From positions 11,849,501 through 11,913,500 of the forward strand of contig NC_132975.1 in NCBI RefSeq assembly GCF_047496725.1: DNA of 64,000 nucleotides, given 5' to 3'. This stretch comes from Anoplolepis gracilipes. Its lineage: Eukaryota > Arthropoda > Insecta > Hymenoptera > Formicidae. Shown in pieces: positions 52,571-64,000 of this stretch. Under the pieces are notes generated by a model. The model ran no database searches and had not been told where the DNA came from. It was given only the letters and a program-made list of their open reading frames with translations. Position numbers and translations under genes: made by a program. Positions within the stretch are counted from its first letter, which is position 1, and each line of letters opens with the position of its first letter.

Positions 52571-55500
52571 TTCGTTTTCCAATCCCCCTAGCTCTTTCTC
52601 TCTCTTTCTCTCTCTCTCTCTCTCCAATGCCCCTTCTTTCTCTCTTCTTTCACCACGTGAAAACTAAGTACGAAGTATAAGCGGGCTTTAAAAGCGGAGA
52701 ATTGAACTGCGAGAGAGCAGATGAGAAGCTAGCTACTTCTCGTCTAACTATACGAAATCTGATACAGTTCACGCGGGTATCGCAAAAACTTTGTCCTGTA
52801 TCCGAAGTTCTCCGTTCGTTATATGTGTGTGCGATACTTTCTATCTCATTCCGAAGAGCGTTTTGATCGGCCAAAAAGGAGTCTGTAGATAAGGCCGTTA
52901 TCTACGTTACTTATTGTCGGAGGACGCTATTATGAAATTGACTGGAAACCGTACTCGGTACTCGCTACGTCATTAAATGACGCAATTTCTTCTTCTTTCC
53001 TCTTTATTAATAAGTACATCGAAAAATTTGTTCGTCACCGCGAAGAGATTGTTAGGATGGATCAAAAAAGAAAAAGAAAGAAAGAAAAAAATAGTTGGAT
53101 TGTTCTGATTAAGGTGCTTTTCGTGAGATTTGCGCGACGAACAATAATTTTTTGTCCGGCCAATTTCAATGAGAATTTCCATTGTAATCGGCGGTTGTGC
53201 GATGTTGTTCATAAATCATGGTCAAACAAACGATTTGTAATCCATACCCGCGGCGTACGGATGCGACGGACGCTGCAAATCTATCGATCAATGACGCCGC
53301 GATAGCGCGCGCGCGCGATTCACGTTTTAATTCTGACAAGTATACGATATTTGCATAAACTGAATTTATGGAAGAGTATCAAATTTAATAACATCTCACA
53401 AATGATTATTCATCAGTGACAATTCAAAAAAGCTACTCTGATATTTTTGTGTGATGAACCATTGTGAGTGAAACATTTCAATTTTCTCAATGAATATCCT
53501 TCTTTTCATCGAATACACCGAGTACACATATGCTTGTTTCGGAATATCCAGCACATTTGATATGCACGTTTGTTTATAATATTTATAAAACGTCATCGTA
53601 TTTCTAACAAGAGCGTATATTTTCATACTCGACACGGATTTACCGTGATGCATACGTCCTGTATACACGCATATTACGCTCTTTCGGCGATGGAGAATCG
53701 ATTGGACACCGTCGTCTCACCTTCTGCAAGTCACAATAAATAGGGAATAGCAGGGTGAAATTCGAGACTAGAACGATGGAAAATATGCAACGGAAAAACT
53801 AAGAATAGGCAGAAAATTTTAATTAAAATCCCGGATCTGGGTTAAAAGAAATTTAATTAAAAACAAGAAAAGAGTAGAGAGAAATCAAATGTTATAAACG
53901 ACCTCGCGAATCGCAATTTACTCACAGTTATTTATTTATATTTAATTTTCGCGATAAAACGCGACTCGCGATGGTATTAAATTCGCGAGCGTATCCCATG
54001 CGCGACAGGTATACGGACGGGAAATACAGCTGCGTCTAGTTTAATGAGCTATCGATTCAAACTAGACATCGTTTTACAATTTTATATGCACGGCGATGCG
54101 TCGGCGATCAATCACAATTACGAGATCGCTTGCCGATGCGAGTGCCGCGAAATATCGTCACGCGAGAGTTCATCGAGCGAGATATTACGAGCGCCGGTGG
54201 AGTCTTCGCAAGAATGTAACCAGCCGGTATGACAAATCGTCTACATGCCATGCGCAAATCCAATTTTACGAAGCACGATCCCGGCGGATGGAAGTGCATC
54301 GGCAACGCCGAGGGACGCCACGCAATACGCCCGCCTGGTCTCAGGCATGACGGCGCCGGTGGTTGAATTCCACTGGGAGTGCAAGCTTTTGGCGACTTAG
54401 CCAGGCAACCCTGGCCGTTCTCGGGAAAGGGGGTGTCGGCCGGAGAACTCGGCAGGGTGGCTTCGGATATCCTCTCGAGAACGGAAAACGCATCGAAGTA
54501 GCGGCAACAAGACCAGGATGGATACCGAGTTTTTGATGTTTTGACGACGCGAGTCGGAATGTTTTACGCGACGCGCATGAGTTTTATAAACTGACGAATC
54601 GGGAATATTTTGCAATTCGGAAAATCGAGCGGGCCATGTTGACAACGCGAAAGAGACGCGATATACATAGTCCGGAATAGTTTTTTGATTTTATCGTTCT
54701 TTTCCGATAGCGTCGAAAATTTCGGTAACTCTTTTGAAAAGTTTGAAAATGTTCAACGTTAGGCTAGACTTTGAAGACTTTCGATCGCCAAAGTTGGTTG
54801 ACATTGGTAGAATTCGCGAAGAGTGCCCGCTGCTATTGAAAACTTTGTAGTTAACGGCGCGGGTGAGAAATCGCGAGTGCACCGTCCGGAATCTCGAATT
54901 TGCGCTTGGCAGTCGATGGGATTCCGTCCCATCACTGCTGGTGTTACAATTTCATCCTCGTCCTTCGAGGGCTTCGTAGAAAAGAATCATGTAAAAACCG
55001 GAAACGAACGTCGAAAACATGGAGGAACAACTGTATGTGTTGCGCAAAAATGTGTGTTTCTACAAAAATAACTATAAATTTCTATTACAATTCTCTTCGA
55101 CTTTGCACATTATTGTCTCGACGTTATAAATTACGTCTCGGCGATCTTTCTTTTGTCACGCTCGTTTACCTTACACAAAGCTTAACGGTCCTTACGCAAT
55201 TTGTAATTAAGAGACTTTTCGAATACAAAGAAAATACATAAATCAGGTAACAATCCCTGCCTTTGTCGATGTAGGAGATTTAGTGAGACGGTATAACATT
55301 GTGCCATTCAGGTTTAAATTCAGAGGACGACACTGTTAAATAGATAAAGAACGTCTGCTACTATAATATATAATTGATGTAAAATGAGAAGAAGCGACAA
55401 AAAAAAAATACACCGTTTTAGCTTACCCACAATCTCTCAATTGTAAGAACACGTGTCGACGATGAGCTTTGTTACGTTGTTTCGCGCTCCGTTTTCGTAC

Positions 55501-57465
55501 GAGGCGAGGCAAGATTGTATACAGTTAGGGTAATAACTATGAATGCATGCCTTATCCTGGCTGTGAGTACTTAATGTAAATGATTTTGCCAAGTTTCGCG
55601 GGACAAAGGGCACGGGTGTAGTTTCCAAACTCGCATGCTGGCAACAACCCCGGAAGTTTCTCTGAATTTTAATGAAAAATGGAGCGGGTATCGCGCACGC
55701 CGGTCCTATTTACGTTATATACGAATGCTGGTGGTGATGGTAACGGAGGTGGTAGCGGTGATGCTGGTGGTAGAAGAGGGGGAAAGGAGGGTGCGAAACA
55801 AACACGGCTCTAGTTCGGTAAATTGTTTGAGATTATCGCGCATTACTATCAATTAGCATCTGCGCATCGTGTACACGTTACTCGCGTTAATACCACGGAA
55901 AAAGGACAGATGATGCTTGCTGCAGAATACAGGGCCGTCGTCGTGTTGGCTGTTGTAGCGTGATACATCTTGCCGAAATTTTATTTCATATATTCACACA
56001 GTTACGAGATTCGAGTTTCTGAATTGTATAAAAGGCCTTTTACTTTAGTATAGCGTGTGAAATAAAATCCCGAAAAATATTCAACGCGTATGTTATTTAA
56101 GAATTTTTGAGAATAAATTTTATGACGATTTATCTGACAAAGCAGTCACAAGTGCATCGCATTTTACATAGCTTTTACAAAATTTTTATCATTTTCGCAT
56201 CAGTATGTAGTATATTTGCAATATACAACAGTTTACGGTGTATGGTAATTTCATATTAAGGAAGTTTATTTCAAAATACATTATAAAGAAAAAATACACC
56301 AGCTTAATTAAAATTTTCTTAATTTTGATACAAAATTGCTGAGAGAATTATAGAATAACGTGCGAGAATGCGAGAGTAACGATTGAATAATAACACGCAC
56401 AATCGTAACGAGGATTGTCACTCGGAAATCGGTCAGCGTGCGCGTAAATCCCGTATGCGTAAAAAAGAACGTAAATCGTTTTAAAGCGCGCAATTTAACA
56501 CTCAGTTTATACTCGCGCGAGGTATGTTTCAGAGACAGACATACGGCCACCCCGTCCGTTCTCGGTTAAATCGCGTTCGCAATCAGTCGCCGCAATCGTC
56601 GCGATCGACGACGAATTATGGTCGCGTCGGCCCTGCGACATGAAACCTGGAGGGTGGCGGCAATTACACCCCGCAGGGCCGCATTCGCTCGAGGATACAT
56701 CTGCCCTTTCTTACCCCTACAAAATTATGTTTGTAATAGACGCATACGCGCTCGCAACTATCGTGGCAAAAACGATGAATTTCGATGAAGGGATTACACG
56801 GGCAATCGTATTTAACCCCTTAAATCGAAGAGAAACACAATGGATGTATTGCACGTTTTGCAAATTTGCATATTGATATTGCGTACTGAAATTTACTTAC
56901 CATACTTTAAAGTAATTTCTGAGAAAAAAATATGCTTTCTTTCCTCTGTTACATGTATTTAATTATTATGTATTTATATAATTTTAGTAAATTAATTTAA
57001 TATATTTTTATGGTAAAACCATGATTATAATTTTTTAATAATTATTTAGAAATATTTTCTCATGCAATTTTCTTCAGTCAATCAATTTTAAAATATATAT
57101 ACTTAAAGAATAAATTTTTTATCATTAATGAAAGGTAATATATTTTATTATTAAAATTATTAAAATTTTATAAAAAATATTATTATAAAGTATTATATTA
57201 TTATTATTAATCATATTTTATAAAAAATAAATTTTACTTGGGATAAATGATAGGATAATGTGCTTGCATAAATACTACTTTCATATAAATGTATCAAAAA
57301 TATCGTATTAAACGTGAGAAAATATTATAGCACGTCACTCCAATCTAATGTTTCACACAATTTATTGGATAATTGAGCATCGTTCATTTAATCGAGACGA
57401 TAGCAAACTCGCTTCTATCGTGTCGGTTTGAATATAATTATTAAGTTGTACAATTAATCATTGCT
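52571..57465. other. Non-coding block with CpG-bearing islands
   Basis: Unique CpG-bearing sequence at about 52640-52930, 53100-53300, 53900-55000 and 56330-56870, AT-rich elsewhere. A CG alternating run lies at about 53305-53317. No exon with splice context was recognised. A 78-codon frame at 56640-56876 has an ATG but no further support. Confidence 0.45.

Positions 57466-57532
<67 letters not shown>
57466..57532. repeat. (GA)n microsatellite
   Basis: About 66 bases of uninterrupted GA alternation. Confidence 0.97.
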
Positions 57533-57534
<2 letters not shown>

Positions 57535-58072
57535 ATACAAGAAATGGTGTGAAGAGAACTTTCGTTACTCTCATTCATCATCACAATTGATTATTGCACT
57601 TGCTTCTTTGTTTTCAAAACGTTCTCTTCGCAACGGCTAATTGTCTTTATAATTTACGCTTACCTTTTTGAAGTCAAAACGATACGCTATTATTCGAATA
57701 TAACGCGTGAAAATAAAAATACACGTATTACGTATAACAAGAAAAAAATACTAATCTGTAAAAATTATGTAACACGATCATTTGATTATATAAGTGAATA
57801 TAATTTATCACACAAATAAATAATAGAATATCTGTTCTAAAGACTCTTTGACAATGATAATATTCTGTAATTACATGTATAATTAATATAATAAGAGAGA
57901 CAGTTCAATAATTGATACAACCTAATTACTTATACTATGATAATTAAATATGAATTTCTTTTATATAAATTATTATTAAATTATATATATTTTCCAACCT
58001 TTAGTTGTATCGATTATGATATCATAAATTTTAATTTTAATGAAAGTCAAGAAATGTAAAACTCCACACATA

Positions 58073-58119
58073 TACACACACACACACACTCTCTCTCTCT
58101 CTCTCTCTCTCTTTCTCTG
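58073..58119. repeat. (CA)n(CT)n microsatellite
   Basis: About 17 bases of CA are followed by about 24 bases of CT with one TTT interruption. It lies in the presumed intron just beyond the 58169 donor. Confidence 0.95.
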
Positions 58120-58168
58120 CAGTGTTGCATTTGCAAGAAACTTGAAAATATTAATATTTAACACTCAC

Positions 58169-58283
58169 CATTTTCTCCTCCGCTGTACATAAAACCGGAA
58201 ATCCGCAATATGCAGCATTGTCGACGAGCCGAAAACCACAAATAACCGGAAGCCGCTTTCAATCCTCGATCCTTCAGCAGCAT
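58169..58283 (-). CDS. Possible first coding exon, unknown
   Basis: On the minus strand an ATG at 58283 in good context (AACGATGC) opens 38 codons plus one base. It ends exactly at a strong donor, AAAATG followed by GTGAGTGT (GT at 58168-58167). The peptide begins MLLKDRGLKAASGYLWFSAR and ends FMYSGGEN; no domain was recognised. The frame is also open upstream for about 70 codons, but without an ATG. An alternative reading uses the last three exon bases, an ATG at 58171-58169 with A at -3, as the start codon, leaving the rest as 5' UTR. The exon points left, opposite to the 61.9 kb exon, in CpG-rich DNA. Confidence 0.35.
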
Positions 58284-59397
58284 CGTTGGTCTCGCTTCGC
58301 TCACTCGCGATGTAGAATATTCACTTGGAGCAGTTCTTTCGCGAATTACCGTAGCGTGCAAATTTATCGCGCCGTTTTTACAGAATAACTCGCACGTAAC
58401 GTAAACGCGCGGAAGGATTCTTCCCGATGCGTTGTTTACGTTACGCGCGATACCGTGGATCGAAATGTTTACGTTACGATAAGCGGCGGCCAATTTTCTA
58501 ACAACCGTGTATTTGTATATTTACCTCGAGTCGAATAATGTAAACGAACGGTCACAAACGCGTATATACCTTAATTGACACGTTACGGTCTCTCGTCGGC
58601 CGACAGTACCATTCAATCACTCTCGTCCGATGTCCGATTATGCACGCGACGCACTTCGTACGTGAAAATAATGGCGGCGGTCATTTGGGCGGAAGTTTTG
58701 ACGCGACGCGAATACTGTATGTGGTATTAATCACAGTCGCGTTGATTAGCACGCTATGACGGCCGCGCGATGCTTCATTCGACACTCGCGATATTCACAC
58801 TCACGTTAGTTTGCTCAATTATTAACGCGCCACTCTCTCTTGCGACCATCACCTTTTTCCTTTTTTTCGAAAAAAAAAAAAAAGTGCGACGCTAAATCGC
58901 TTTCACTTTGACATGACACGTCGCGAAACGTAGAGTGTCTTACGTATTTTGAAAAAAAAAAAAACAAAAACAAAAAACAAAAAAAATATATGCCATTTAT
59001 AATATAATAAAAGATCGATTGTATTGCTTAAGTTGGAAGACTAAAATCGCGCACTATTAACACAACGTTTTTGTGTAGTTCTTCCTTCGATGAATATAAA
59101 AATGAACCACAAACGCGAATATATAGTTGGAAAGAGTTCACATTAAAGTTGGTTACGAACCCGTGCGAAAAATGAGCCTAGAATGCGCGAAACTGTTAAT
59201 AGCCACTTATAGCGGATACACAATGCACTACTCGCGAATACTGACGTTAAAAAGCGACCTCTGTAGTCCGATGGTACGTAAAAGAAATTATTCTCGTTAC
59301 TGCTAGTGAGCGCATCTTTTAGGAACAAATCTGAAGCATGAGAAACATAGATATGAAAACGAGATTTCATCGACGAGCTAAATAATTCGTTCTCTTA
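58284..59397 (-). promoter_or_regulatory. CpG-rich upstream region of minus-strand exon
   Basis: Unique CpG-rich sequence at 58284-58850 is suitable for a 5' UTR or promoter of the 58169-58283 exon. A second minus-strand donor-like site (CTCGAG then GTAAAT) lies at 58524, so an alternative leader exon is possible. Poly-T/poly-A palindromic sequence lies at about 58861-58882 and A-rich sequence at 58951-58986. Confidence 0.35.
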
Positions 59398-59598
59398 TAG
59401 TTAGACGTCATTATATGTGCACATGTATCTTTTAATTCTATCGCTTCGTCATGTAAACTGATCAAGATTGCATAAACATTGCTTGAACCTCATTTTCTTT
59501 TTTTCTTTGTCACATCGCATTAGATAATTATCGTTGTATTTGTGTACATATAATTCTTTACAGAATAGAATTCTCAAGATGGAATCTATAAAATTTTA

Positions 59599-59601
<3 letters not shown>

Positions 59602-59647
<46 letters not shown>

Positions 59648-59650
59648 TTC
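59602..59650. repeat. (CT)n array, left arm of palindrome
   Basis: CT alternation inside the left arm of the 59.4-60.2 kb palindrome; its inverted counterpart is the GA array at 59821-59870. Confidence 0.95.
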
Positions 59651-59817
59651 TCTTTATTAATGTATATATATGTGTGTTTTATATTATCAGTTACATATCA
59701 GAAAATATATGTGTATATTTGCAAAAATATATATGTAAATATATATTTAAAAATATGTATATTAAGTATGTATATTTGTAATATATTTTCTGATATGCAA
59801 CTGATAATATAAAACAC

Positions 59818-59820
<3 letters not shown>

Positions 59821-59870
<50 letters not shown>
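59821..59870. repeat. (GA)n array, right arm of palindrome
   Basis: GA alternation with one AAAG interruption in the right arm, complementary to the CT array of the left arm. Confidence 0.95.
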
Positions 59871-60176
59871 CGTAGATATAAAATTGTAAATGGAATTTTA
59901 TCTGGAGAATTCTATTTTGTAGAAAATTATATATGCACAAACACAAAGATAATTATTTAATACTAAATGTGACTAACAAACACAGTTACGCGAAAAGCGA
60001 AGAAAGATATATAAATAAGTATAAATACGAAAGAGAAAATAGTGTAAAACGTGGACAACAAAATCTTTGTATCTCAAACAAAAATAAGAAAGTAAAATAA
60101 TGTTGTATCTAGATCAGTTTACATGGCAAAGCGATAGAATTAAACAATATATGTGCACATATAATGCGTCCAACCA

Positions 60177-61146
60177 TAATTCATAATAAATAATCCAACT
60201 ATAATATATAATTTTACAAATTATCTAACTTGCCGTTCAAACCTGATTTTCTTATACGTTTTTCATGTGCCTGGTTTTTTTTCCTGGAAGAGACGCGCTC
60301 GTCTCCGGCGAGCAGTTCGGAGAAATGTTTCCTTACTTCCAATCGCCCGACTCATCTGGCTTATCGCTGCTTTCGCTGTAGGCACTAGATCGAACAATCA
60401 GAGCGGAGCAAAATTCTCCAGTTACGTTAGAAACAGACTTCTGTAACATTAGAGGGAATGGCACCACTGCCCACAAGTTCAAATTGAAGAAACGTCGTTA
60501 CTGTTACGAGAGTGATTGTGAATTTGAACGTGCGATACGTATTAGCGTACGCTTTGCTCGCGTAGTGTTAAAAAAATGTCGACCAACCGTATTAATTATG
60601 TATCTCGAGACGATCGTCCGTTTGATAATCGTTAGTGATAATCGTGCGACGCGAACAAAGACCGAGTACAAAGTGCGTGAATTCGGGAGTGTACGTTCCG
60701 AATCGTTGCCATACTTTATCCTTCTTTCGTGATATATATGTGCGTGTGATATCTATGTTTGTTATTAAATTCGCGAGTCGGACGAAAGTAGCATTATCGC
60801 ATTGCCTCACGAGAGAAGATCGAGGGTATAAATCAAGCGTCTCTTGTTCTTGGAAATGCGTATGACTTATTGTTAGTTGGCCACATACGGTGCGGCGGAG
60901 GTCTACATATAACCGTGCGTTCTATCCTTCGTAGAAAGACGGATCAGTGCGGCCCTGGGATCGCGACACCGCCTATTCGCGTGAGGCACACGGGGTACGC
61001 GTGCTCGTATTCGACGCCTTCTTATATACGTATATATCGTAGCGCTATCCACATACGCGTCGCCCGTTCCCTCTCTCTCTCCTTCCATCTCCCTCTCTCT
61101 CTCTTCCCCCACTCCCTCGCGGTGTGGCGTAGTACTCCGCGTCGCC
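60177..61146 (+). promoter_or_regulatory. Probable promoter region of the 61.9 kb gene
   Basis: CpG content rises steadily from 60280 rightward. A TATA-like TTATATACGTATATA lies at about 61021-61035, followed by CT-rich runs at 61065-61110. No surviving coding frame has an ATG in good context with a donor. The transcription start cannot be fixed; CAGT-core initiator-like words occur at about 60943 and 61169. Confidence 0.4.
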
Positions 61147-61284
61147 ATGAGCGGTGAGACGGCGGCGCTGTCAGTCGAGCTTCTGCCGTGGCGCCATCGT
61201 GTTGCGTCGTCGTTCGTGCTCCGGAGTCCGTGCAGTGGACCACAGTTCGCTCTTCGCGGCCCATCGTGTCACTGTGAGAGGTAG
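61147..61284 (+). promoter_or_regulatory. Upstream ORF in GC-rich leader (45 codons)
   Basis: An ATG in good context (GTCGCCATGA) opens 45 codons beginning MSGETAALSVELLPWRHR and ends at TAG 61282-61284, about 640 bases before the main start. If the leader is transcribed through here, it could restrain translation of the main frame. Alternatively it lies upstream of the real transcription start. Confidence 0.35.
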
Positions 61285-61364
61285 ACGCGCCTTCTCGTCG
61301 TGTCGTGTGTATGTATACCAAGCTGTGTTATAACCTCGTCGTGAGAGCCCCGCGCGCGCCAAAC

Positions 61365-61382
61365 ATGCCAGACAGTGAGTGA
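61365..61382 (+). promoter_or_regulatory. Minimal uORF overlapping a donor-like site
   Basis: An ATG in strong context (CAAACATGC) encodes MPDSE and a stop. GTGAGT begins at 61375 inside it, so this can be read either as a five-codon upstream ORF or as the end of an alternative first exon encoding only MPD plus one base (phase 1). The sequence alone does not decide. Confidence 0.35.
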
Positions 61383-61691
61383 GCATAAAGAGGTAATAAA
61401 CAGTGACGCCGCCGAAAGTTTCACCTTGGGGGGAGAAGGGACGACGTGAATCGCGGCGCGCGAACTCGAAACGGACGGGCGCGCGCGACACATGAGGAGG
61501 AGGCGAACTCGCCGGGCGAGTTCGGACGAAGAGGAAGCAGCCAAGAGCGGCACTACCAGGAGCGGCCTTATAGCGGGGAATGCAGTTTCGGGATCGTCGT
61601 CTGCGGCCGTGGCCGGCCGCCACACACTCGGAGATATGACGCGATGATCGTCGAGGCACCCGGTGCATCCGCCTTTGCTACTCCATCACGT

Positions 61692-61731
61692 CGCTGCCGC
61701 CGCCGTCGTCGTCGCCGTCGCCGTCGCCGTT
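61692..61731. repeat. CCG/TCG trinucleotide-like repeat
   Basis: GCCGCC and GTCGTCGCC words, a CpG-rich trinucleotide-like tract in the leader of the 61.9 kb gene. Confidence 0.85.
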
Positions 61732-61788
61732 CACGTCCTCCGCCCGTGTTCTCCTCTCTTTGTCTCTCTCTGTCCTCTTCTATCTATC

Positions 61789-61793
<5 letters not shown>

Positions 61794-61819
<26 letters not shown>

Positions 61820-61820
61820 T
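61794..61820. repeat. Short (CT)n tract
   Basis: A CT-rich run in the GC-rich leader, with TTT interruptions at both ends. Confidence 0.9.
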
Positions 61821-61923
61821 ACCTCGCGTGCTCGTGTGTGTACGTATCCGCCTTGGAGTCGGCACGAAAAGTGTGACGGATAAGTTGTTTCTACTCTGTT
61901 CGTGAACGCGCCAGCCAAGAATC

Positions 61924-62025
61924 ATGGGTGATGTGCACGGGATTCGTCTACTTAGTGACCTCGACCAGGAGGATACTGCCAGAGACGACATCGGGACATC
62001 GGCAGCTGTCAACATGCCCGTTGAG
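61924..62025 (+). CDS. First coding exon, acidic N-terminus, unknown gene
   Basis: The ATG at 61924 has strong context (AGAATCATGG, A at -3 and G at +4), with an in-frame TGA seven codons upstream at 61903-61905. This fixes it as the first in-frame start. It encodes exactly 34 codons, beginning MGDVHGIRLLSDLDQED and ending AAVNMPVE, and meets a perfect donor (TTGAG then GTAAGT at 62026), giving a phase-0 intron. The peptide is acidic, hydrophilic and without signal peptide, suggesting a cytoplasmic or nuclear protein. I do not recognise the family. It is preceded by a long CpG-rich leader with upstream ORFs. The intron continues at least to the window end, nearly 2 kb. This is the best-supported coding exon in the window. 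Confidence 0.68.
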
Positions 62026-64000
62026 GTAAGTCTCTTCAGAAATTATTTTAAAATATTATCTCGTGATTTCTTTATATACGTCTAAAAAATTATGTTACGC
62101 ATAAAGAATTCGAAGGTCTCTTTTGTTCGTCGCGAATGTTTTTTTTTTTTCGTGCATGTCAGTTAATTACACCTCGCTTAATTCCGTGTAAATGTTTACA
62201 GTGTAACCCGATACTTTACGTGGAAATCTCGTTAACTAGTTGTCCCGTTTCTATTCATTTTAGATCAATAGAAAACAAAGTCAATAAAGAAAATGCTATT
62301 TTACGCGATTATTCCCTTTCTTCGTGATATTTGATTTTATGTTAGGAAACTTCTGTTTGGAAAAATAACACGCGTATAACTCTCTCATTTTGAACGAGCG
62401 TTTAGAAAGAATAATGTGTCGATTTGTTAGAACGAATTTCAAGTGAATTCAGTGAAAAAAAAAAAACAATTGCAACATCGATAATAATAATAATGATAAT
62501 ACACAGTGGATTTATTACTTATGCGGCGCTTCGCGTTAATTCATTTGAGATTCGAATTTTGTTGATCGTGCAGAAATACAATGATGTTTTCTGTAAACAA
62601 ATATGAGCAGTTAATAATAGCGATGCGATGATAACATTTGAAATATTTCCCAATTTCAAATTTCTTTTACATATATGACGTTTTTATTTGATTTAAATAT
62701 AACTTGTTAAGTTAATTTAATCAATTCTATGCGAATAATAATCAACAGTTAATAAATGGAAATGGAAATTGTTAACAAATATAATATTGTTGATTATTCA
62801 GAAAATTATAATGATTGATAATTTCAATTTTATTTACGGACTTTTAGTCGACTTTTAGTGGATTTAAAATATTAAGTATCGATCGTGAGATTTTTTTTAT
62901 ACGAATGACGGATTAGAGGTAGATAACTCATAATGGGAATAATCAGACGAAAAACTTTCTTTGATTTAGTACTTGATGAATATTTTTTTATTCTTTCTTT
63001 AGTGATTCAAAATCAGTTTGACTTTAAAATTAGTACTCTTGTTAAACTGAAGCACTGTTATGCAAACGACACAGGAAATCTGATGACGATCATTACAATA
63101 ATTATATTTCAAAGATAAGTGGTATTTTATGAATGCGAGACTGTGTAAGAGTTTCTTGCGATGAGATGACTACTTCTCAACACTTGGCTTAAGAATCTAT
63201 CATAAATGACGCAATCGGTGAAGCGTCTGATCGAGACTGAAATGAAGACTAATAATAAATAAGCGAGATTTATCATTATTGGAAAAATATTTTAAAACTT
63301 GATCAGATATAAAATTTTAATTTGTAACAATTTTTTAAAATTATTACATTTATAATCGTAATTATATTTCGATAATTTCATATAAAATCAACTATTCGAT
63401 AATTATGTAGAAATCGTTAACTATATAAATCAGATTGTGTTCTGCATCAAAATTCAGATTACATATAAAATTGATAAAGAGGATGCGTCCGCGTGTGCCA
63501 ATGTTAACAGAAACGTTTTGCTCTAATATATCATTAGCATTCTCATGTTTAATTTCTATTTGAAGTTTCATGCCCAAAGTTACGAGATTGTAGCAACTAC
63601 ATCATGTAACTAGCAATAATGCATACCGACGCAGGTACACGCGCACAGACTTGCCTGCATTCGCATCCGCATACCGTTAATGCGAATACGAAAGTCCCGA
63701 AGTTAGTCCCGAGGAGTTTCAAAACTACGCGCATTTACACTGTCAGACTTTGAACGGCGAGGCGTGAAAAAGCCGCCGTGAAGATTAGACGATGAATAAA
63801 AAAAGAGAGCGAGAGAGAGAGAGAGACGATCGCGTTAATGTCTGATATAAAATTCACGACGAGCGAGGTCGGGTGCAACACTTGGCTCGCCGCTGTTAAT
63901 ACTGCTTTAGTAATTAAGCCCGAGCTATCAAGAAGGCGAGTTGGTAACGAAATTAATTGATAATGTGTGACATAAAATATATTAACGGGTCGCATGACAT
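62026..64000 (+). other. Start of first intron of the 61.9 kb gene
   Basis: It begins with the donor GTAAGT. It is AT-rich to about 63600, then CpG-bearing unique sequence with a short GA run at about 63800-63826. No acceptor plus coding exon was recognised before the window ends, so the intron is longer than what is shown. Confidence 0.55.

Larger units (their letters stand above)
59398..60176. mobile_element. 779-base near-complete palindrome, foldback element
   Basis: The two halves are inverted copies of each other from end to centre (about 59787). Matching words in inverted order include ATTATATGTGCACAT, TTTAATTCTATCGCTT, CATGTAAACTGATC, TAATTATC, AATAGAATTCTC and TTATCAGTT-CATATCAGAAAATATAT. 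The outer ends are TAGTTAGACG on the left and, inward on the minus strand, TGGTTGGACG on the right. TA flanks both sides (59396-59397 and 60177-60178). Each arm carries a dinucleotide array at the equivalent place: CT at 59602-59644 in the left arm and GA at 59821-59862 in the right. No transposase is present. It is either a foldback MITE of Tc1/mariner type or a local inverted duplication that captured the microsatellite. Confidence 0.88.

Noticed and set aside
56640..56876. 78-codon plus-strand frame from an ATG
   Set aside because: Lies in a CpG-bearing island with no donor, acceptor or domain; more likely conserved or neutral non-coding DNA.
57640..57700. Minus-strand donor-like AAAAAG|GTAAGCG at 57664
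   Set aside because: Good donor string, but upstream sequence is AT-rich with no convincing coding frame or acceptor; likely chance.

Overview
The window looks like nuclear DNA of an insect, most likely a hymenopteran such as an ant. It is AT-rich with CpG-bearing islands of unique sequence. Di- and tetranucleotide microsatellites are very dense (TA, GA/CT, CA/GT, TAGG), and there are several Tc1/mariner-type elements with TA target sites. Coding sequence is very sparse. The taxon is inferred from texture only; no diagnostic gene was read. No bacterial-type operon, CRISPR array, tRNA, rRNA or intact transposase was found.

Layout. Bases 1-27,000 are non-coding: AT-rich stretches alternate with CpG-bearing unique blocks (for example 14.4-15.25 kb, 20.6-21.9 kb and 23.1-24.1 kb). 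This part holds two terminal-inverted-repeat elements. One is a decayed Tc1-like copy at 7551-8114 that still carries a transposase remnant. The other is an unidentified element at 10251-10919. A TAGG tetranucleotide array lies at 27.24-27.41 kb. Bases 27.6-40.9 kb are again non-coding, with a mariner-like full-length foldback element at 39613-40143. At 41.06-40.96 kb, on the minus strand, is a convincing first coding exon: ATG, signal-peptide-like segment, perfect splice donor. Bases 43-45.7 kb form a large CpG-rich, promoter-like island with two weakly supported small coding candidates. A possible first exon on the plus strand ends at 52564. The right end holds an apparent divergent arrangement. 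A minus-strand first exon (58283-58169) points left and a plus-strand first exon (61924-62025) points right; the latter has a long GC-rich leader with upstream ORFs. A 779-bp near-complete palindrome (59398-60176) sits between them.

How the genes work together. Only first exons are visible, each followed by a long intron, so the gene bodies lie outside the window or are not recognisable. The pattern of short 5' exons, long introns and many CpG-bearing unique blocks fits regulatory territory around large developmental or neuronal genes. That is inference. No gene symbol could be assigned with honesty. Most open frames here are chance readings of microsatellites or of CpG-rich non-coding DNA.
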